64,000 nt of DNA from Streptococcus pneumoniae (GCF_001096185.1 NZ_CRPU01000004.1:99741-163740), one strand, 5' to 3'. Numbered from the stretch's first letter, positions 31,991 through 42,749 are shown. A program made the numbers and translations. Notes: generated by a model from the letters alone, not told the origin.

Positions 31991-33106
31991 TTGATTTATT
32001 TGGACAATGCTGCGACAACTCCTATGTCAGCAGTTGCTATTTCAGCTATGACCAAGGTGATGCAAGAAACCTACGGAAACCCTTCTAGTATTCATGGTCA
32101 TGGTCGTCAAGCTGGCAAACTCTTACGAGAAGCCCGTCAGGAACTAGCTCAGTTACTGGGGACAAAACCTCAACATATCTTTTTCACTTCTGGTGGGACT
32201 GAAGGCAACAATACTGCTATCATTGGCTACTGCCTTCGTCACCAAGAACAAGGAAAACATATCATCACAACTGCCATTGAGCACCATGCTGTCCTTGAAA
32301 CGATTGATTACTTGGTTCAACACTTTGGGTTTGAAGCAACCATTATCCAGCCAGAAAATCAAGAAATCACCGCCCAGCACATTCAAGAGGCCTTACGTGA
32401 CGATACGATTTTGGTTTCTACCATGTTTGCCAATAATGAGACTGGAAACCTACTGCCCATTGCTGAAATTGGCCAAATACTCAAGCAACACCCTGCTGCC
32501 TATCACGTCGATGCAGTTCAGGCTATTGGTAAAATCCCTATTCATCCAGAAGAATTGGGCATTGATTTTCTCACTGCTTCTGCCCACAAGTTCCATGGTC
32601 CTAAGGGAATCGGCTTTCTCTACGCATCTAGCATGGACTTTGATTCCTATCTCCATGGTGGAGACCAAGAACAGAAAAAGCGCGCAGGGACTGAAAATCT
32701 GTCTGCCATCGTAGGCATGCTTGCAGCCCTAAAAGAAGACCTAGAAAAGCAAGAAGACAATTTTCAACATGTACAAAATCTAGAAACTGCCTTTCTGACA
32801 GAGCTAGAAGGAATTCAGTATTACGTGAATAGAGGAGAACATCATCTCCCTTATGTTCTCAATATTGGATTTCCTGGTCAGAAAAATGATCTCTTACTCC
32901 TTCGTCTAGATTTAGCTGGAATTTCAATCTCTACTGGCTCAGCCTGCACTGCAGGCATTGTCCAATCCAGCCATGTTCTTGAAGCCATGTACGGGGCAAA
33001 TTCAGAACGTCTGAAGGAATCCGTTCGTATCAGTTTGTCGCCACAAAATACTGTTGAAGATCTACAAACCCTCGCAAAAACCTTAAAAGAAATTATCGGA
33101 GGTTAG
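31991..33106 (+). CDS. cysteine desulfurase (NifS/IscS type)
   Basis: Pyridoxal-phosphate enzyme of 371 residues starting at TTG with SD AAGGTG. The PLP lysine is Lys200 in SAHKFHGPKG, and the persulfide cysteine is Cys319 in STGSACTAG on a long loop, as in the NifS/IscS group. It delivers sulfur from cysteine, in pneumococcus most likely for tRNA thiolation, since Fe-S assembly is served by SufS. The downstream DUF1831 protein is its usual partner gene. Confidence 0.93.
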   Translation: MIYLDNAATTPMSAVAISAMTKVMQETYGNPSSIHGHGRQAGKLLREARQELAQLLGTKPQHIFFTSGGTEGNNTAIIGYCLRHQEQGKHIITTAIEHHAVLETIDYLVQHFGFEATIIQPENQEITAQHIQEALRDDTILVSTMFANNETGNLLPIAEIGQILKQHPAAYHVDAVQAIGKIPIHPEELGIDFLTASAHKFHGPKGIGFLYASSMDFDSYLHGGDQEQKKRAGTENLSAIVGMLAALKEDLEKQEDNFQHVQNLETAFLTELEGIQYYVNRGEHHLPYVLNIGFPGQKNDLLLLRLDLAGISISTGSACTAGIVQSSHVLEAMYGANSERLKESVRISLSPQNTVEDLQTLAKTLKEIIGG

Positions 33107-33110
33107 CCAT

Positions 33111-33458
33111 ATGGCATTTGAAAAAACCATTCAATTAAAAAATTGTCGTTACGACTATACTCTTAGCCCTTCTGTAAAAAAATTCACCCTCAAAGACAAC
33201 ACATTTTTTGAGACAAAAGTTGGTAACTATGAACTGACTCGCCTTTTGGAAAAAGTGCCAAACAGCGGTGAAGGCTTCCAACTCAAAATCATCATTAACA
33301 AGGAACTTACAGGGGCTAAAATCAATATCACTGACAAGTTTGGCCTTCGTCTAGTTGATATTTTCAAATCAGAAGACCACCACATTCATCAGGAAAAATT
33401 CTACTTCCTCATGGATAGCTTAGTAGAACGTGGTGTCTTTACAAAATCTGAAAGATAG
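33111..33458 (+). CDS. DUF1831 protein
   Basis: 115 residues, conserved directly after the cysteine desulfurase in lactobacilli and streptococci. No catalytic motif is seen; C-terminal part is charged. Starts five bases after the desulfurase stop, so it may be an accessory factor of that enzyme, which is inference. Confidence 0.85.
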   Translation: MAFEKTIQLKNCRYDYTLSPSVKKFTLKDNTFFETKVGNYELTRLLEKVPNSGEGFQLKIIINKELTGAKINITDKFGLRLVDIFKSEDHHIHQEKFYFLMDSLVERGVFTKSER

Positions 33459-33465
33459 GTCCCAT

Positions 33466-33681
33466 ATGTTTGAACTGACCTATAAGGATAACTATCATGT
33501 AGAGCGGACTCTCAAGTATGAGGACTACGAGGCACTCATGCTGGCTTTATCAGGATGTGTGACCCTACCAGATACACTTTATGTGACTTCTTTAACCTTT
33601 AAGAACCAGGAAGTTTACCAAGGTCTGGTCGGAGACCTCTACCGTTTTCTATCACATGCAAATTTTTTACATCAAAACTAA
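33466..33681 (+). CDS. DUF4649 small protein
   Basis: 71 residues, MFELTYKDNYHVERTLKYED..., a streptococcal family of unknown function. The start is taken at 33466 because it follows the DUF1831 stop with no overlap and matches family length. A terminator follows at once. Confidence 0.8.
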   Translation: MFELTYKDNYHVERTLKYEDYEALMLALSGCVTLPDTLYVTSLTFKNQEVYQGLVGDLYRFLSHANFLHQN

Positions 33682-33699
33682 GATTTTTCTTAGTTTTTT
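33676..33699 (+). terminator. terminator of the prs operon
   Basis: Stem AACTAAGA / TCTTAGTT, 4-base loop, followed by TTTTC; it overlaps the DUF4649 stop codon. Confidence 0.7.
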
Positions 33700-33706
33700 C
33701 TTGTTT

Positions 33707-33738
33707 TTGTTGATTTTTTCACAATGTTTCTATAAAAT
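33707..33738 (+). promoter_or_regulatory. rex promoter with Rex-type operator
   Basis: TTGTTGATTTTTTCACAA (33707-33724) matches the Rex consensus TTGTGAANNNNTTCACAA except at two positions. It covers the -35 TTGATT (33710-33715), with -10 TAAAAT (33733-33738) 17 bases away. This suggests redox-sensitive autoregulation. Confidence 0.65.
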
Positions 33739-33763
33739 AGAAGAATAGAAAGGTTGTGATTTT

Positions 33764-34405
33764 GTGAAAGATAAACAGTCTGCTATTCCAAAAGCTACAG
33801 CGAAAAGACTCTCTCTCTACTATCGAATTTTTAAGAGATTTCATGCAGAAAAGATTGAACGTGCCAACTCTAAGCAAATTGCAGAGGCTATCGGTATTGA
33901 TTCAGCGACCGTACGTCGTGATTTTTCCTATTTTGGTGAACTTGGTCGTCGTGGCTTTGGCTATGATGTCAAAAAACTGATGACGTTTTTTGCCGATTTG
34001 CTCAATGATAACTCCATCACCAATGTCATGCTGGTTGGTATTGGAAATATGGGCCATGCCCTTCTCCACTACCGCTTCCATGAGCGCAACAAGATGAAGA
34101 TTATCATGGCCTTTGACCTTGATGACCATCCTGAAGTCGGTAGCCAAACTCCTGATGGGATCCCCATTTACGGAATTTCTCAAATCAAGGATAAAATCAA
34201 GGATGCCGATGTGAAGACTGCTATCCTGACCGTTCCCAGCGTCAAGTCACAAGAGGTCGCTAATCTCTTGGTTGATGCTGGCGTGAAAGGAATTCTCAGT
34301 TTTTCACCAGTCCATCTGCATTTACCAAAAGACGTGGTCGTTCAGTATGTTGATTTGACAAGTGAACTTCAAACCCTCCTCTACTTCATGCGAAAAGAGG
34401 ATTAG
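33764..34405 (+). CDS. rex: redox-sensing repressor Rex
   Basis: 213 residues, starting at GTG with an AAGG-type SD. N-terminal winged helix ([35 protein letters not shown]) and a Rossmann domain with the NADH-binding G-I-G-N-M-G-H. Rex senses the NADH/NAD ratio and represses fermentation genes when NAD is high. Its own promoter carries a Rex-like operator. Confidence 0.97.
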   Translation: MKDKQSAIPKATAKRLSLYYRIFKRFHAEKIERANSKQIAEAIGIDSATVRRDFSYFGELGRRGFGYDVKKLMTFFADLLNDNSITNVMLVGIGNMGHALLHYRFHERNKMKIIMAFDLDDHPEVGSQTPDGIPIYGISQIKDKIKDADVKTAILTVPSVKSQEVANLLVDAGVKGILSFSPVHLHLPKDVVVQYVDLTSELQTLLYFMRKED

Positions 34406-34422
34406 AAAGCGAAAATCATTTT

Positions 34423-35112
34423 ATGAAAAAACCAATTATAGGGATTACAGGAAACGAAAAAACTCATCCAGATGATGACATCATGATGAGCTACGCAGCA
34501 AAAGGCTTTGTTGAAGGCGTTAAAGACGCTGGAGGGATTCCCATCATCCTACCGATTGGTAATCAAGAAATGGCCTGCCACTATATCAGTATGATTGATA
34601 AGCTCATCTTGACAGGTGGGCAAAATGTTGATCCAAAATTCTATGGTGAACCAAAAACCATCGATAGCGATGACTACCACCTTCAAAGAGACATCTTCGA
34701 ACTGGCCCTCATCAAGGAAGCGATTAAACAGAAAAAGCCAATTTTTTCTGTCTGCCGTGGGACTCAGCTTTTTAACGTTGCCATGGGTGGAACTTTGTAT
34801 CAAGATATCGAAGATCACTGGCAGGATTGTTCTGCCGAGTACACAACTCAACGCTTGGTGACAGAACCTGATACTGTTCTTCGAGAAATCTATGGAGAAA
34901 TCTCCCATATCAACTCTTTCCACCACCAGAGTATTAAGGATTTAGCACCAAATTTAAAGATTGCAGCTCATGATCCTAAAGATGGTATCATTGAAGCTGT
35001 CATGAGTACGGATGATGTCTCCTTTCTCGGTGTCCAATGGCACCCAGAATTTCTTTTTGAAAATCGCCCCAAAGATAAAAACCTCTTTGACTATGTCGTT
35101 AATGAACTTTAG
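34423..35112 (+). CDS. class I glutamine amidotransferase-like (PuuD family)
   Basis: 229 residues, resembling gamma-glutamyl-GABA hydrolase. The nucleophile Cys is in [16 protein letters not shown], the His/Glu pair in GVQWHPEF. Substrate is not known in streptococci. It is 17 bases after rex. Its stop overlaps that of convergent radC by four bases. Confidence 0.88.
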   Translation: MKKPIIGITGNEKTHPDDDIMMSYAAKGFVEGVKDAGGIPIILPIGNQEMACHYISMIDKLILTGGQNVDPKFYGEPKTIDSDDYHLQRDIFELALIKEAIKQKKPIFSVCRGTQLFNVAMGGTLYQDIEDHWQDCSAEYTTQRLVTEPDTVLREIYGEISHINSFHHQSIKDLAPNLKIAAHDPKDGIIEAVMSTDDVSFLGVQWHPEFLFENRPKDKNLFDYVVNEL

Positions 35113-35789
35113 ATTAAATCTGTCTTTTCACGGTAACTAAAGTAACTAGATTGTGAGACAATCAAATGGTCCAAGAGGACAATCCCCATCAGTTCGCAGG
35201 CTTCTTTTACAAGTTTAGTGACATGATCATCATTTCGGCTAGGCGCTACCGCTCCTGAAGGATGATTGTGGACCAAGATGAGTGAAGTCGCCATATGCTT
35301 GATAGCATAGTGAAGAATCTCTCGCGGTTCAGCGATACTACGAGTTGCAGAACCGATGAAAATGGTCTGTTGATGGATGATTTGATTTTGAGTATTGAGA
35401 TAGAGCGCCACCAGGTGCTCTTGTTTTTTGTCCCCCAATTCCTGCTGCATCTTCTTGGCCAACTTTTGACTGCTGAGAATACTTTCCATCTCAAGAGTCT
35501 CATGTTTATGAATACGATGGCCCAGTTCAATCATAGCTTGTAACTCTATAGCCTTAACACGACCGATACCAGATAGACTCTGCAATTCCTGCAGGGTCAT
35601 TTTTTTTAAATCCGTTAGGCTTGAAAGATTGCTCAAGACTTTCTGAGCAATTTCAAAAACGCTAGCTTGCCGTGTTCCTGTTCTGAGTAGAATAGCTAGT
35701 AACTCTTGATTACTGAGCGCTTCCACTCCTTCTTGGGTCAGTCTCTCTCTTGGTAATAATGAATCTTCTTGGAATGAAATACTGTACAT
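35109..35789 (-). CDS. radC: RadC family protein
   Basis: 226 residues from ATG at 35789 (SD GAGGAGG). N-terminal helix-hairpin-helix ([15 protein letters not shown]) and a C-terminal JAB/MPN metalloprotease-like domain with the H-x-H-P-S-G...D motif [16 protein letters not shown]. The biochemical role of RadC is uncertain; in pneumococcus it is not needed for repair. Its SD lies in the 3' arm of the terminator-like hairpin after pcrA, so translation or transcription may be held back. Confidence 0.93.
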   Translation of the reverse strand: MYSISFQEDSLLPRERLTQEGVEALSNQELLAILLRTGTRQASVFEIAQKVLSNLSSLTDLKKMTLQELQSLSGIGRVKAIELQAMIELGHRIHKHETLEMESILSSQKLAKKMQQELGDKKQEHLVALYLNTQNQIIHQQTIFIGSATRSIAEPREILHYAIKHMATSLILVHNHPSGAVAPSRNDDHVTKLVKEACELMGIVLLDHLIVSQSSYFSYREKTDLI

Positions 35790-35825
35790 AAAAATCCTCC
35801 TCACTTTATTATTCGTGAGAAGGAT
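35790..35825 (-). terminator. pcrA terminator containing the radC SD
   Basis: Minus strand ATCCTTCTCAC / GTGAGGAGGAT, an 11-bp stem with one U-G pair, 10-base loop, then T5 immediately before the radC ATG. The 3' arm contains the radC SD GAGGAGG. Confidence 0.75.
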
Positions 35826-35831
35826 GAAAAA

Positions 35832-38123
35832 TTAGATTTTTTTCTCAATTGGAGCCACACTAGCTAAAAGTTTTTTCAAACCTACTTCTGGGAAATTGAT
35901 TTTTAATTCCTGAGTAGCACCGCTACCTGAAACTTCCAGAACAGTTCCCTCTCCCCATTTCTTGTGGAGAGCAATATCTCCAATGGACCAATTTGACTCA
36001 CTAGACTCTGATTTTGCCCCAGCTGTAAATTGACCAAATGGGAGACCGCTTGACTGGATAGTTTTTGGAGCAGCACTGCGTTTACGGTCTTGAAGAGCCT
36101 GAGCCAAACTCATTCCTTGACCGAAGGAAAGGCCACCACTGCTATAAGATGCCTTAAAGCTTGTATTTGCTGGACGAGCCAGACCTTGATACTCAAGCAA
36201 GTCTGAACTGATTTCGTTAATAAAACGAGTCGGACGGTTGTAGTTGGTACGACCAAAAAGCAGGCGTGAGTTGGCATTTGTCAGATAGAGGATTTTCTCT
36301 GCACGCGTGATACCTACATAGGCTAGACGGCGCTCTTCTTCTAATTCATCTGGATCTTCAGCCGCACGACTAAGTGGAAAGACATTTTCTTCCATCCCAA
36401 TCAAAAAGACAACTGGAAACTCGAGACCTTTGGCAGCATGCAGGGTCATCAAGGTCACTTCTGATGTCTCCTGACTACCTGAATCTGTGTCGGCAATCAA
36501 GGCCAAGTCATTTAAGAAACGACTCAGTTTGTCCAGACCAGTTTCCTCTTCTGGCCCATCAGAGGTGTCATCAAAGTTTTTCGTTACAGAAAGGAACTCT
36601 TCGATATTTTCAACCCTAGCCTTGCTTTCTAAGGTCGCTTGAGCATTAAGAATATCGACGTAACCTGTTTTTTCTAAAACAGCCTCAACCAACTCTGTAA
36701 TATTTAATTGATCTAGCTGCTCTCGTAAATCTAGAATCATATTGGCAAAATCCCAGATAGACTGGGCTGCTTTACCCTTGATACCAGATAACATGATATT
36801 GGTTGAAGCATCTAGCATGGACATGTCTTGCATATTCGCAAAGTCACGGATTTTCTCAACTGTACCTGGGCCAATTCCACGTTTCGGTTCGTTGATAATA
36901 CGCTCAAAACTGATATTGTCACTCAAATTAGCAATAAGGTTGAGATAAGCGATAATATCACGAATTTCCTTACGGCTGTAGAACTTGGTTCCTCCAACCA
37001 TGGTATAAGGGATATTCGACTTGAGCAGGGCTTCCTCAATAGTACGGGACTGGGCATTAGTCCGATAGAGAACTGCAAAATCCTTGTGAAGGAAGTTTTG
37101 ACTCCGACCAAGTTCATCGATGGTTTTGGCTACAAATACAGCCTCATCCAGCTCATCATTGGCACGATAGTAAACGATTTGCTCCCCATCAGCATTTTGA
37201 GTCCAGAGATTCTTAGGACGGCGGTTTTTATTGTTTTTAATGACCTCGTTGGCCGCTTGGAGAATGGTTTTGGTGGAACGGTAATTCTCCTCCAACAAAA
37301 CAACCTTGGCTTGGGGATAATCTTTCTCAAAATCCAAAATATTCTGCATATCAGCACCACGCCAACCGTAGATAGACTGGTCCGCATCCCCAACCACACA
37401 GATATTTTTAAAACGGGAAGCCAAGAGTTTGACCAGTTGGTACTGAGCGTGGTTGGTATCTTGGTACTCATCAACATGGATGTATTGAAACTTCTGCTGG
37501 TAGTAGGTCAAAACATCAGGATTTTGATCAAAGAGACGCAGGGTCAGCATAATCAAATCATCAAAGTCAACCGACTCCGACTGACGCAGTTCTTTTTGGT
37601 AAACCGTGTAACACTGGGACACGATTTGCGTATACATATCGCCAGCTTGGGAAGCATAAGCCACATCATCAATCAAATCATTCTTAGCATTGGAAATGGT
37701 TCCCAAAATAGTTCGTTCATTCCATTTTTTAGGATCCAAGTTCAACTGCTTGAGAATGCGTTTCATGAGAGTTCGCTGTTCACCAGGATCTACAATAGTG
37801 AAATTGCGGTTGTAGCCAATATGGTCCGCATCGCGACGCAAAATACGCACACACATGGAGTGGAAGGTCGCAATCAAACAGTCCTGAGTGGCTGGATTGA
37901 GGCTATAAGCACGTTCCTTCATCTCACGCGCAGCCTTGTTGGTAAAGGTAATGGCCAAGATATTCCAAGGATTGACCAGCTTTTCATCAATCAAATAAGC
38001 GATACGGTGGGTCAAAACTCGGGTCTTTCCAGAACCAGCCCCCGCCATGATCAACAAGGGACCTTCTGTCGTTTGCACCGCTTCAGCCTGACGGTCATTC
38101 ATTCCATTCAATAATGCGTTCAT
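35832..38123 (-). CDS. pcrA: ATP-dependent DNA helicase PcrA
   Basis: Superfamily 1A 3'-5' helicase, 763 residues. Motif [15 protein letters not shown], Ia [89 protein letters not shown]. It removes RecA and helps in repair, rolling-circle plasmid replication and transcription-coupled repair. The C-terminal Tudor-like patch ([14 protein letters not shown]) contacts RNA polymerase in relatives. Confidence 0.97.
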   Translation of the reverse strand: MNALLNGMNDRQAEAVQTTEGPLLIMAGAGSGKTRVLTHRIAYLIDEKLVNPWNILAITFTNKAAREMKERAYSLNPATQDCLIATFHSMCVRILRRDADHIGYNRNFTIVDPGEQRTLMKRILKQLNLDPKKWNERTILGTISNAKNDLIDDVAYASQAGDMYTQIVSQCYTVYQKELRQSESVDFDDLIMLTLRLFDQNPDVLTYYQQKFQYIHVDEYQDTNHAQYQLVKLLASRFKNICVVGDADQSIYGWRGADMQNILDFEKDYPQAKVVLLEENYRSTKTILQAANEVIKNNKNRRPKNLWTQNADGEQIVYYRANDELDEAVFVAKTIDELGRSQNFLHKDFAVLYRTNAQSRTIEEALLKSNIPYTMVGGTKFYSRKEIRDIIAYLNLIANLSDNISFERIINEPKRGIGPGTVEKIRDFANMQDMSMLDASTNIMLSGIKGKAAQSIWDFANMILDLREQLDQLNITELVEAVLEKTGYVDILNAQATLESKARVENIEEFLSVTKNFDDTSDGPEEETGLDKLSRFLNDLALIADTDSGSQETSEVTLMTLHAAKGLEFPVVFLIGMEENVFPLSRAAEDPDELEEERRLAYVGITRAEKILYLTNANSRLLFGRTNYNRPTRFINEISSDLLEYQGLARPANTSFKASYSSGGLSFGQGMSLAQALQDRKRSAAPKTIQSSGLPFGQFTAGAKSESSESNWSIGDIALHKKWGEGTVLEVSGSGATQELKINFPEVGLKKLLASVAPIEKKI

Positions 38124-38205
38124 CTTCTCTTCCTTACTCTTGAAGTCAATATTTCTATTATATCAGAAATCAGGGAAAATAGAAACTTTATGGGGAGTAG
38201 CAAAA

Positions 38206-38300
38206 TATAGTGGATTGAAACTAGAATACTACACTGTAGGTTTCTAAAACACTCGACTCTTTCACTCAATTTTTTCATAAACTAGCTCAATACTTCAATA
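38206..38300. repeat. degenerate RUP-like element
   Basis: Left end TATAGTGGATTGAAACTAG is like the other RUP ends in this window; the right end (reversed TATATTGAAGTATTGAGCTAG) matches only weakly. Confidence 0.4.
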
Positions 38301-38531
38301 TAAAAAAGGTAAATTTAAGATTGGCAATACGAACGTTAAACAGAATTCCATTTCTCTTTTTAGAATCAAAACGACAATATTGTGGAACCTCTACAGAAAC
38401 AATAGATTGCGACACTAAAATATTCTCCCCTAGTTTTGCTTTACTAATAGTATATAGGAGGAGAGCCCTGAATCCTAGATCCTCTATTATGATGTGGTTA
38501 CAAACAGAGTTGAAAAAAATCTTAAAATCAG

Positions 38532-38578
38532 AAAAACGCATTATACCAGGCATTAAAAGCTTGATACAATGCGTTTTT
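38532..38578 (-). terminator. terminator of the murA2-GNAT-ytoI-map operon
   Basis: Outer stem AAAAACGCATT / AATGCGTTTTTT with an inner paired segment, 60 bases after the map stop; T-runs at both ends. Confidence 0.75.
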
Positions 38579-38639
38579 TATGAAAAGATTCAATGGTTTT
38601 TCTAACAAAATGAATTTCCAGCAGTATTTCCGCTTTCTA

Positions 38640-39500
38640 TTAATAAGTTCCTTCTTCACCTTGACTAGTCAAGATAATAGGTCCATCTTTCGTAATCACG
38701 AATTGGTGTTCATACTGGCATGACAGTCCACCGTCGATGGTCTTATGGGCCCAACCGGTCTTCATATCTGTATCAATTTCCCAGTCACCTGTATTGATCA
38801 TTGGTTCAATAGTCAAGACCATTCCTTCACGAAGACGGAGTCCTCGACCTGCAATACCATAGTTAGGGACCATTGGTTCTTCGTGCATGGTTGGGCCAAC
38901 ACCATGACCAACCAAATCACGCACTACACCGTAACCACGACTTTCAGCGTATTCTTGAATCGCCGCACCGATATCACCGATACGATTTCCAACAACAGCT
39001 TGCTCAATCCCCTTATACATGGCTTCTTTAGTTACATCCATCAAGTTTTTCACTTCTTCGGACGGTGTACCAACAGCATAAGCCCAACATGAGTCTGCGA
39101 GACCACCAGAATAGCTCTGAGTGTATTTCTTCATTTGCTCAACATTGTTGAAGTTTAATTTTGAGACATTCAGGTCAGATTTAGCAATAGGACCTCCCAA
39201 AACCATATCAACTTTGAGCAAATCACCATCTTTCAAGATATAGTGACGAGGGAAAGCATGAGCCACTTCATCATTAAGAGAGCAACAGGTAGCATAAGGA
39301 TAGTCCATCATTGCACCGTCAACTCCAATCTGAAGCGGAAGGAAATTTTCTTCCTTACAACGACGGCGAACGTATTCTTCAACTTCCCACATATCTACGC
39401 CTGGCTTAATCAAATCACGTAAGCCGATATGAATACTTGCTAGAAAATCTCCAGCCTTGTCCATAGCTTCGATTTCACGAGCTGATTTTAATGTTATCAT
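38640..39500 (-). CDS. map: methionine aminopeptidase
   Basis: 286 residues, type I MetAP. Removes the initiator methionine. Metal ligands: Asp in KVDMVLGGPIAKSDLNVS, His in LVGHGVGPTMHEEP, Glu in GMVLTIEPMI and the C-terminal YEHQFVIT. An insertion in the middle (about residues 105-130) is typical of streptococcal MetAP. SD AGGAG. Last gene of the murA2 operon. Confidence 0.97.
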   Translation of the reverse strand: MITLKSAREIEAMDKAGDFLASIHIGLRDLIKPGVDMWEVEEYVRRRCKEENFLPLQIGVDGAMMDYPYATCCSLNDEVAHAFPRHYILKDGDLLKVDMVLGGPIAKSDLNVSKLNFNNVEQMKKYTQSYSGGLADSCWAYAVGTPSEEVKNLMDVTKEAMYKGIEQAVVGNRIGDIGAAIQEYAESRGYGVVRDLVGHGVGPTMHEEPMVPNYGIAGRGLRLREGMVLTIEPMINTGDWEIDTDMKTGWAHKTIDGGLSCQYEHQFVITKDGPIILTSQGEEGTY

Positions 39501-39515
39501 CTTTTCTCCTAGTTT

Positions 39516-40793
39516 CTAATTAATTTTAACAGTCACATTTGCTTTTGAAACAATCTGATGACCATGATAAATATCGTAATCAATAATAGCTGATCGTCTA
39601 GTATGATGGATAATGCGTGCCTGAATGCGCAATATATCATCTATCTGAACAGCCTGCAAAAAGTAGATCAGCATCTGCTCGATAATGAGATTGCGACCAC
39701 TATTCACAACTAAATCTTGAGTCATATGGGTCAAAATTTCTGCCAATACACCATTAGCCAAAACACCGTTTTTCTCAAGCATAAAGGGTTCCACTGTAAT
39801 AACTACTTCATCATGGTGATAAGAAAGTTTTTGACCAATTTGCTCAGAAAAAGTCGGTAGAGCAGAAACTTGGGAACGACTCATCTTCTCCATGACATCT
39901 CGTCGTGTCACAACTCCAAGCAAGGTTTGATTATTCCGAACAACCGGTACCATTTCGAAGTCTTCAGCAATCATCCGTTGACTCACATTGGCAATATTTG
40001 TCGATAATCCAACTAAAAATAAACTACGAGACATGACCTTGTCAATTGTGGTACTTGGTGACTTATCACCAGCATCTCTCATGGTTACAACACCAACAAC
40101 GGCCTGATGTTGATTGATAACAGGGAAACGACTGCTACGATTCTTGCGTACCAAGTCCAAATAATCTTTGACTGTATCAGTCTCTCTCAAAAAACCATAC
40201 TCATGACTTGGACGATAAAGTTTCTCAACTGTCAGAATATCCGTTTTAATTTGAACATTTGACAGGGCTTTATTGATCATGGTCGCGACGGTGAAAGTGT
40301 CATGCTTACTTCTCAGAACAGGAATCCCTTTTTGATTGGCCAGTTTAAGTACATCATCATGAACCTGAAATCCCCCTGTAACCAGAACTGCATTTTCATT
40401 TTCCAAGGCTAGCAACTGAATACGGGTTCGGTCTCCGACAATCAAGAGCCCCCCATCGTGAAGGTAAGACAAAATATTTTGTTCAGTCATAGCACCGATT
40501 GAAAACTTACTAAATTCTCTCTCTAAACCTTCTTGTCCAGCCAGAACCTCAGAAGAAGTCACTTCTGCAATTTCAGCAAAAGTTAATCTCTCTATAGCAA
40601 CTTTCTGGGATTTAACGCGGATAGTACCACTTCTAGGACGGGTCTCCACAATTCCACGGTTTTCAGCTTCTTTAATAGCCCGATAGGCTGTTCCATCACT
40701 AACTCCTAGATGGTTGGAAATGCTACGAACACTGACCCTTTTACCTACTGGTAATTCTTCCAAATAGCTTAGAATTTCTTGGTGTTTACTCAT
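39516..40793 (-). CDS. YtoI-like CBS/DRTGG regulator
   Basis: 425 residues, multidomain: N-terminal helix-turn-helix (VSVRSISNHLGVSDGTAYRA), a DRTGG-type domain, two CBS motifs (about residues 195-310, VVGVVTMRDA and LLGVVTRRDV) and a C-terminal hot-dog thioesterase-like domain (VLANGVLAEILTHMTQDLVVNSG...). This layout equals B. subtilis YtoI. Probably a ligand-sensing transcription factor; ligand unknown (adenine nucleotide or acyl-CoA are guesses). It overlaps the GNAT gene by eight bases. Confidence 0.85.
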   Translation of the reverse strand: MSKHQEILSYLEELPVGKRVSVRSISNHLGVSDGTAYRAIKEAENRGIVETRPRSGTIRVKSQKVAIERLTFAEIAEVTSSEVLAGQEGLEREFSKFSIGAMTEQNILSYLHDGGLLIVGDRTRIQLLALENENAVLVTGGFQVHDDVLKLANQKGIPVLRSKHDTFTVATMINKALSNVQIKTDILTVEKLYRPSHEYGFLRETDTVKDYLDLVRKNRSSRFPVINQHQAVVGVVTMRDAGDKSPSTTIDKVMSRSLFLVGLSTNIANVSQRMIAEDFEMVPVVRNNQTLLGVVTRRDVMEKMSRSQVSALPTFSEQIGQKLSYHHDEVVITVEPFMLEKNGVLANGVLAEILTHMTQDLVVNSGRNLIIEQMLIYFLQAVQIDDILRIQARIIHHTRRSAIIDYDIYHGHQIVSKANVTVKIN

Positions 40794-41343
40794 TAACTTC
40801 TCCCTTTACAAAGCGAAACTCAAGATAATCTCGCATTTTCCTTGTATAGCGATCACTTCCCTTAAACTGACGAAACAAACTAAATCCAGACTTAAGAGCA
40901 ACCTTTTGACTAGCTTCATTTTCAAGGTGGGTAATGATGGATAATTGTTTTAAGCCAAATTCTTCAAAAGAAAGTTGACAAATTTTTCTAACAACCTCTG
41001 TCATAAATCCTTGCGACCAAGCATCTTTTCTCAAAAAATAGCCAAGTTCTGCTTCTTTTTTGATTTCATCTAACTTTTCAAATTTAATAGAACCAATCAT
41101 TTTTTCAGTTTTCTTGTCACAAATAGCCCATACTCCCAAAGGGGACTTCATAAAGTAATTGGCCAACGCATATTGGCTCTCTTCCAGACTTGCCTGAGTT
41201 GGGAAAATAAATTGAAGATTTTCTGGATTCGAAGCTATCTCATGGAAGTCCTGACTATCACTAAAAAAGAAAGGACGCAAATACAAGCGATCCGTTTCAA
41301 AAAAAGAAAACATTGCTAATTTGGTCCAAATATTCATAAACAC
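40786..41343 (-). CDS. GNAT family acetyltransferase
   Basis: 185 residues resembling RimJ/RimL-type N-acetyltransferases: TDRLYLRPFFFSDSQDF, a conserved EAELGYFLRKDAWSQGFMTE (acetyl-CoA pyrophosphate loop) and LENEASQKVALKSGF. Target unknown. Between murA2 and the YtoI-like gene, in one operon. Confidence 0.9.
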   Translation of the reverse strand: MFMNIWTKLAMFSFFETDRLYLRPFFFSDSQDFHEIASNPENLQFIFPTQASLEESQYALANYFMKSPLGVWAICDKKTEKMIGSIKFEKLDEIKKEAELGYFLRKDAWSQGFMTEVVRKICQLSFEEFGLKQLSIITHLENEASQKVALKSGFSLFRQFKGSDRYTRKMRDYLEFRFVKGEVNE

Positions 41344-41352
41344 CTCTACGGT

Positions 41353-42612
41353 TTAATCCTCAACAAGTGTAATATCCGCTCCTAGATTACGTAATTTTTC
41401 AATAATATCAGAATAACCACGTAAGATAAACTCGATATTTGTAATTTCAGTTTTACCTTCAGCCATCAAACCAGCAATGACAAGTGCAGCCCCAGCTCGT
41501 AGGTCAGTCGCTTTAACACTGGCTCCACGCAAATTACGTCCACCCGTGTACAAAATATGACCATTTGTTGTCGAAATATCCGCATCCATCTTTGCTAGTT
41601 CAAAAACATGATTTACACGTTTTTCGTAAATCGTATCAACAATTGTACCACGACCATTAGCTGTTAGTAAAAGAGGGGTAAGCGGTTGTTGCAAATCAGT
41701 TGCAAAGCCTGGGTAAGGAGCTGTCTTAATATTGATTGCTTTCAAATTAGACTGTTCCTCGACAAAAATGCTGTCTTCAGATACAGTCATTCTCACTCCC
41801 ATTTCTTCCAGCTTAGCAATAAATCCTTCTAGGTGTTCGTAAAGTACATTATTTATACGAATTCCCTTACCAACTGCAGCAGCTAAAGATATATATGTTC
41901 CAGCTTCAATGCGGTCTGGAATCACCTGATGACGGGTCCCATGTAATCTTTCAACACCATCAATAATGATGATATTAGTTCCTGCTCCACGGATATGGGC
42001 ACCCATATTATTCAAGAGAGTAGCTACATCAATAATCTCAGGTTCACGGGCTGCATTTTCAATAATAGTACGACCATTCGCTTTAACCGCAGCAATCATG
42101 GTATTGATTGTTGCACCTACACTAACTGTATCCATGTAAATACTTGCGCCATGAAGTCCTGTATCTTTAGCAGATAACTTCATGTTATCTCCCTCGTAGC
42201 TAACAGTGGCACCCATAGCTTCAAACGCCTTAAGGTGTAGGTCAATTGGGCGAGGACCAAGGTCACATCCTCCCGGTAGACCAACTGTCGCTTCACCAAA
42301 ACGGCCTAAGAGGCTCCCATAAAAATAGTAAGATGCACGAAGACTGTTGATTTTTCCATAAGGCATTGGAATATTTTGAACACCTCTTGGATCAATCTCC
42401 AATACATCGTCATAACGCTTAACAGTAGCTCCCATCAATTCCATGATTTCGACAAGACTGGCTACATCCGAAATATCTGGAACGCAATCCAAAGTCACCA
42501 CATCATCAGCCAAGATAATAGCCGGAATTAAGGCTACAACACTATTTTTAGCACCACTAATAGTGATTTCACCTTGCAGTGGTAATCCACCATTGATAAC
42601 AATTTTTCTCAT
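41353..42612 (-). CDS. murA2: UDP-GlcNAc 1-carboxyvinyltransferase (second MurA)
   Basis: EPSP-synthase-fold enzyme of 419 residues that adds enolpyruvate from PEP to UDP-GlcNAc in the first step of peptidoglycan synthesis. ISGAKNSV with the catalytic Lys-Asn, and Cys116 in [11 protein letters not shown], the residue attacked by fosfomycin. Low-GC Gram-positives have two MurA paralogues; gene order here corresponds to the one called murA2 or murZ in pneumococcus. First in an operon with GNAT, YtoI-like and map. -10 TGATATAAT about 55 bases upstream. Confidence 0.95.
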   Translation of the reverse strand: MRKIVINGGLPLQGEITISGAKNSVVALIPAIILADDVVTLDCVPDISDVASLVEIMELMGATVKRYDDVLEIDPRGVQNIPMPYGKINSLRASYYFYGSLLGRFGEATVGLPGGCDLGPRPIDLHLKAFEAMGATVSYEGDNMKLSAKDTGLHGASIYMDTVSVGATINTMIAAVKANGRTIIENAAREPEIIDVATLLNNMGAHIRGAGTNIIIIDGVERLHGTRHQVIPDRIEAGTYISLAAAVGKGIRINNVLYEHLEGFIAKLEEMGVRMTVSEDSIFVEEQSNLKAINIKTAPYPGFATDLQQPLTPLLLTANGRGTIVDTIYEKRVNHVFELAKMDADISTTNGHILYTGGRNLRGASVKATDLRAGAALVIAGLMAEGKTEITNIEFILRGYSDIIEKLRNLGADITLVED

Positions 42613-42749
42613 TCTAAGTTTTCAATACTCTTTCAAGATTTCTAATAAGGTCTTTAAAATAAATTATATCATAAGTGCAACCTTTTTTCCATCCTTTTCA
42701 ATTTTATTGGATAAATCAAAGTTGACGAGTTAGTAACTGAATTACTAAT

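Larger units (their letters stand above)
38124..38639. other. pcrA-map intergenic stretch
   Basis: About 515 bases. It has the pcrA extended -10 (TGATATAAT), a half or degenerate RUP beginning TATAGTGGATTGAAACTAG (38206), and the map terminator. A fully open 88-codon frame on the minus strand (38553-38287) has no SD and starts inside the terminator, so I do not call it. Confidence 0.6.

Noticed and set aside
36828-38114. 428-codon plus-strand frame opposite pcrA
   Set aside because: Antisense shadow of the well-supported pcrA helicase; no SD and no family resemblance.
38287-38553. Open 88-codon frame on the minus strand (MPGIMRFSDFKIFFN...)
   Set aside because: Starts inside the map terminator, has no SD, hydrophobic and random-looking, overlaps an equal-sized frame on the other strand; more likely decayed DNA.
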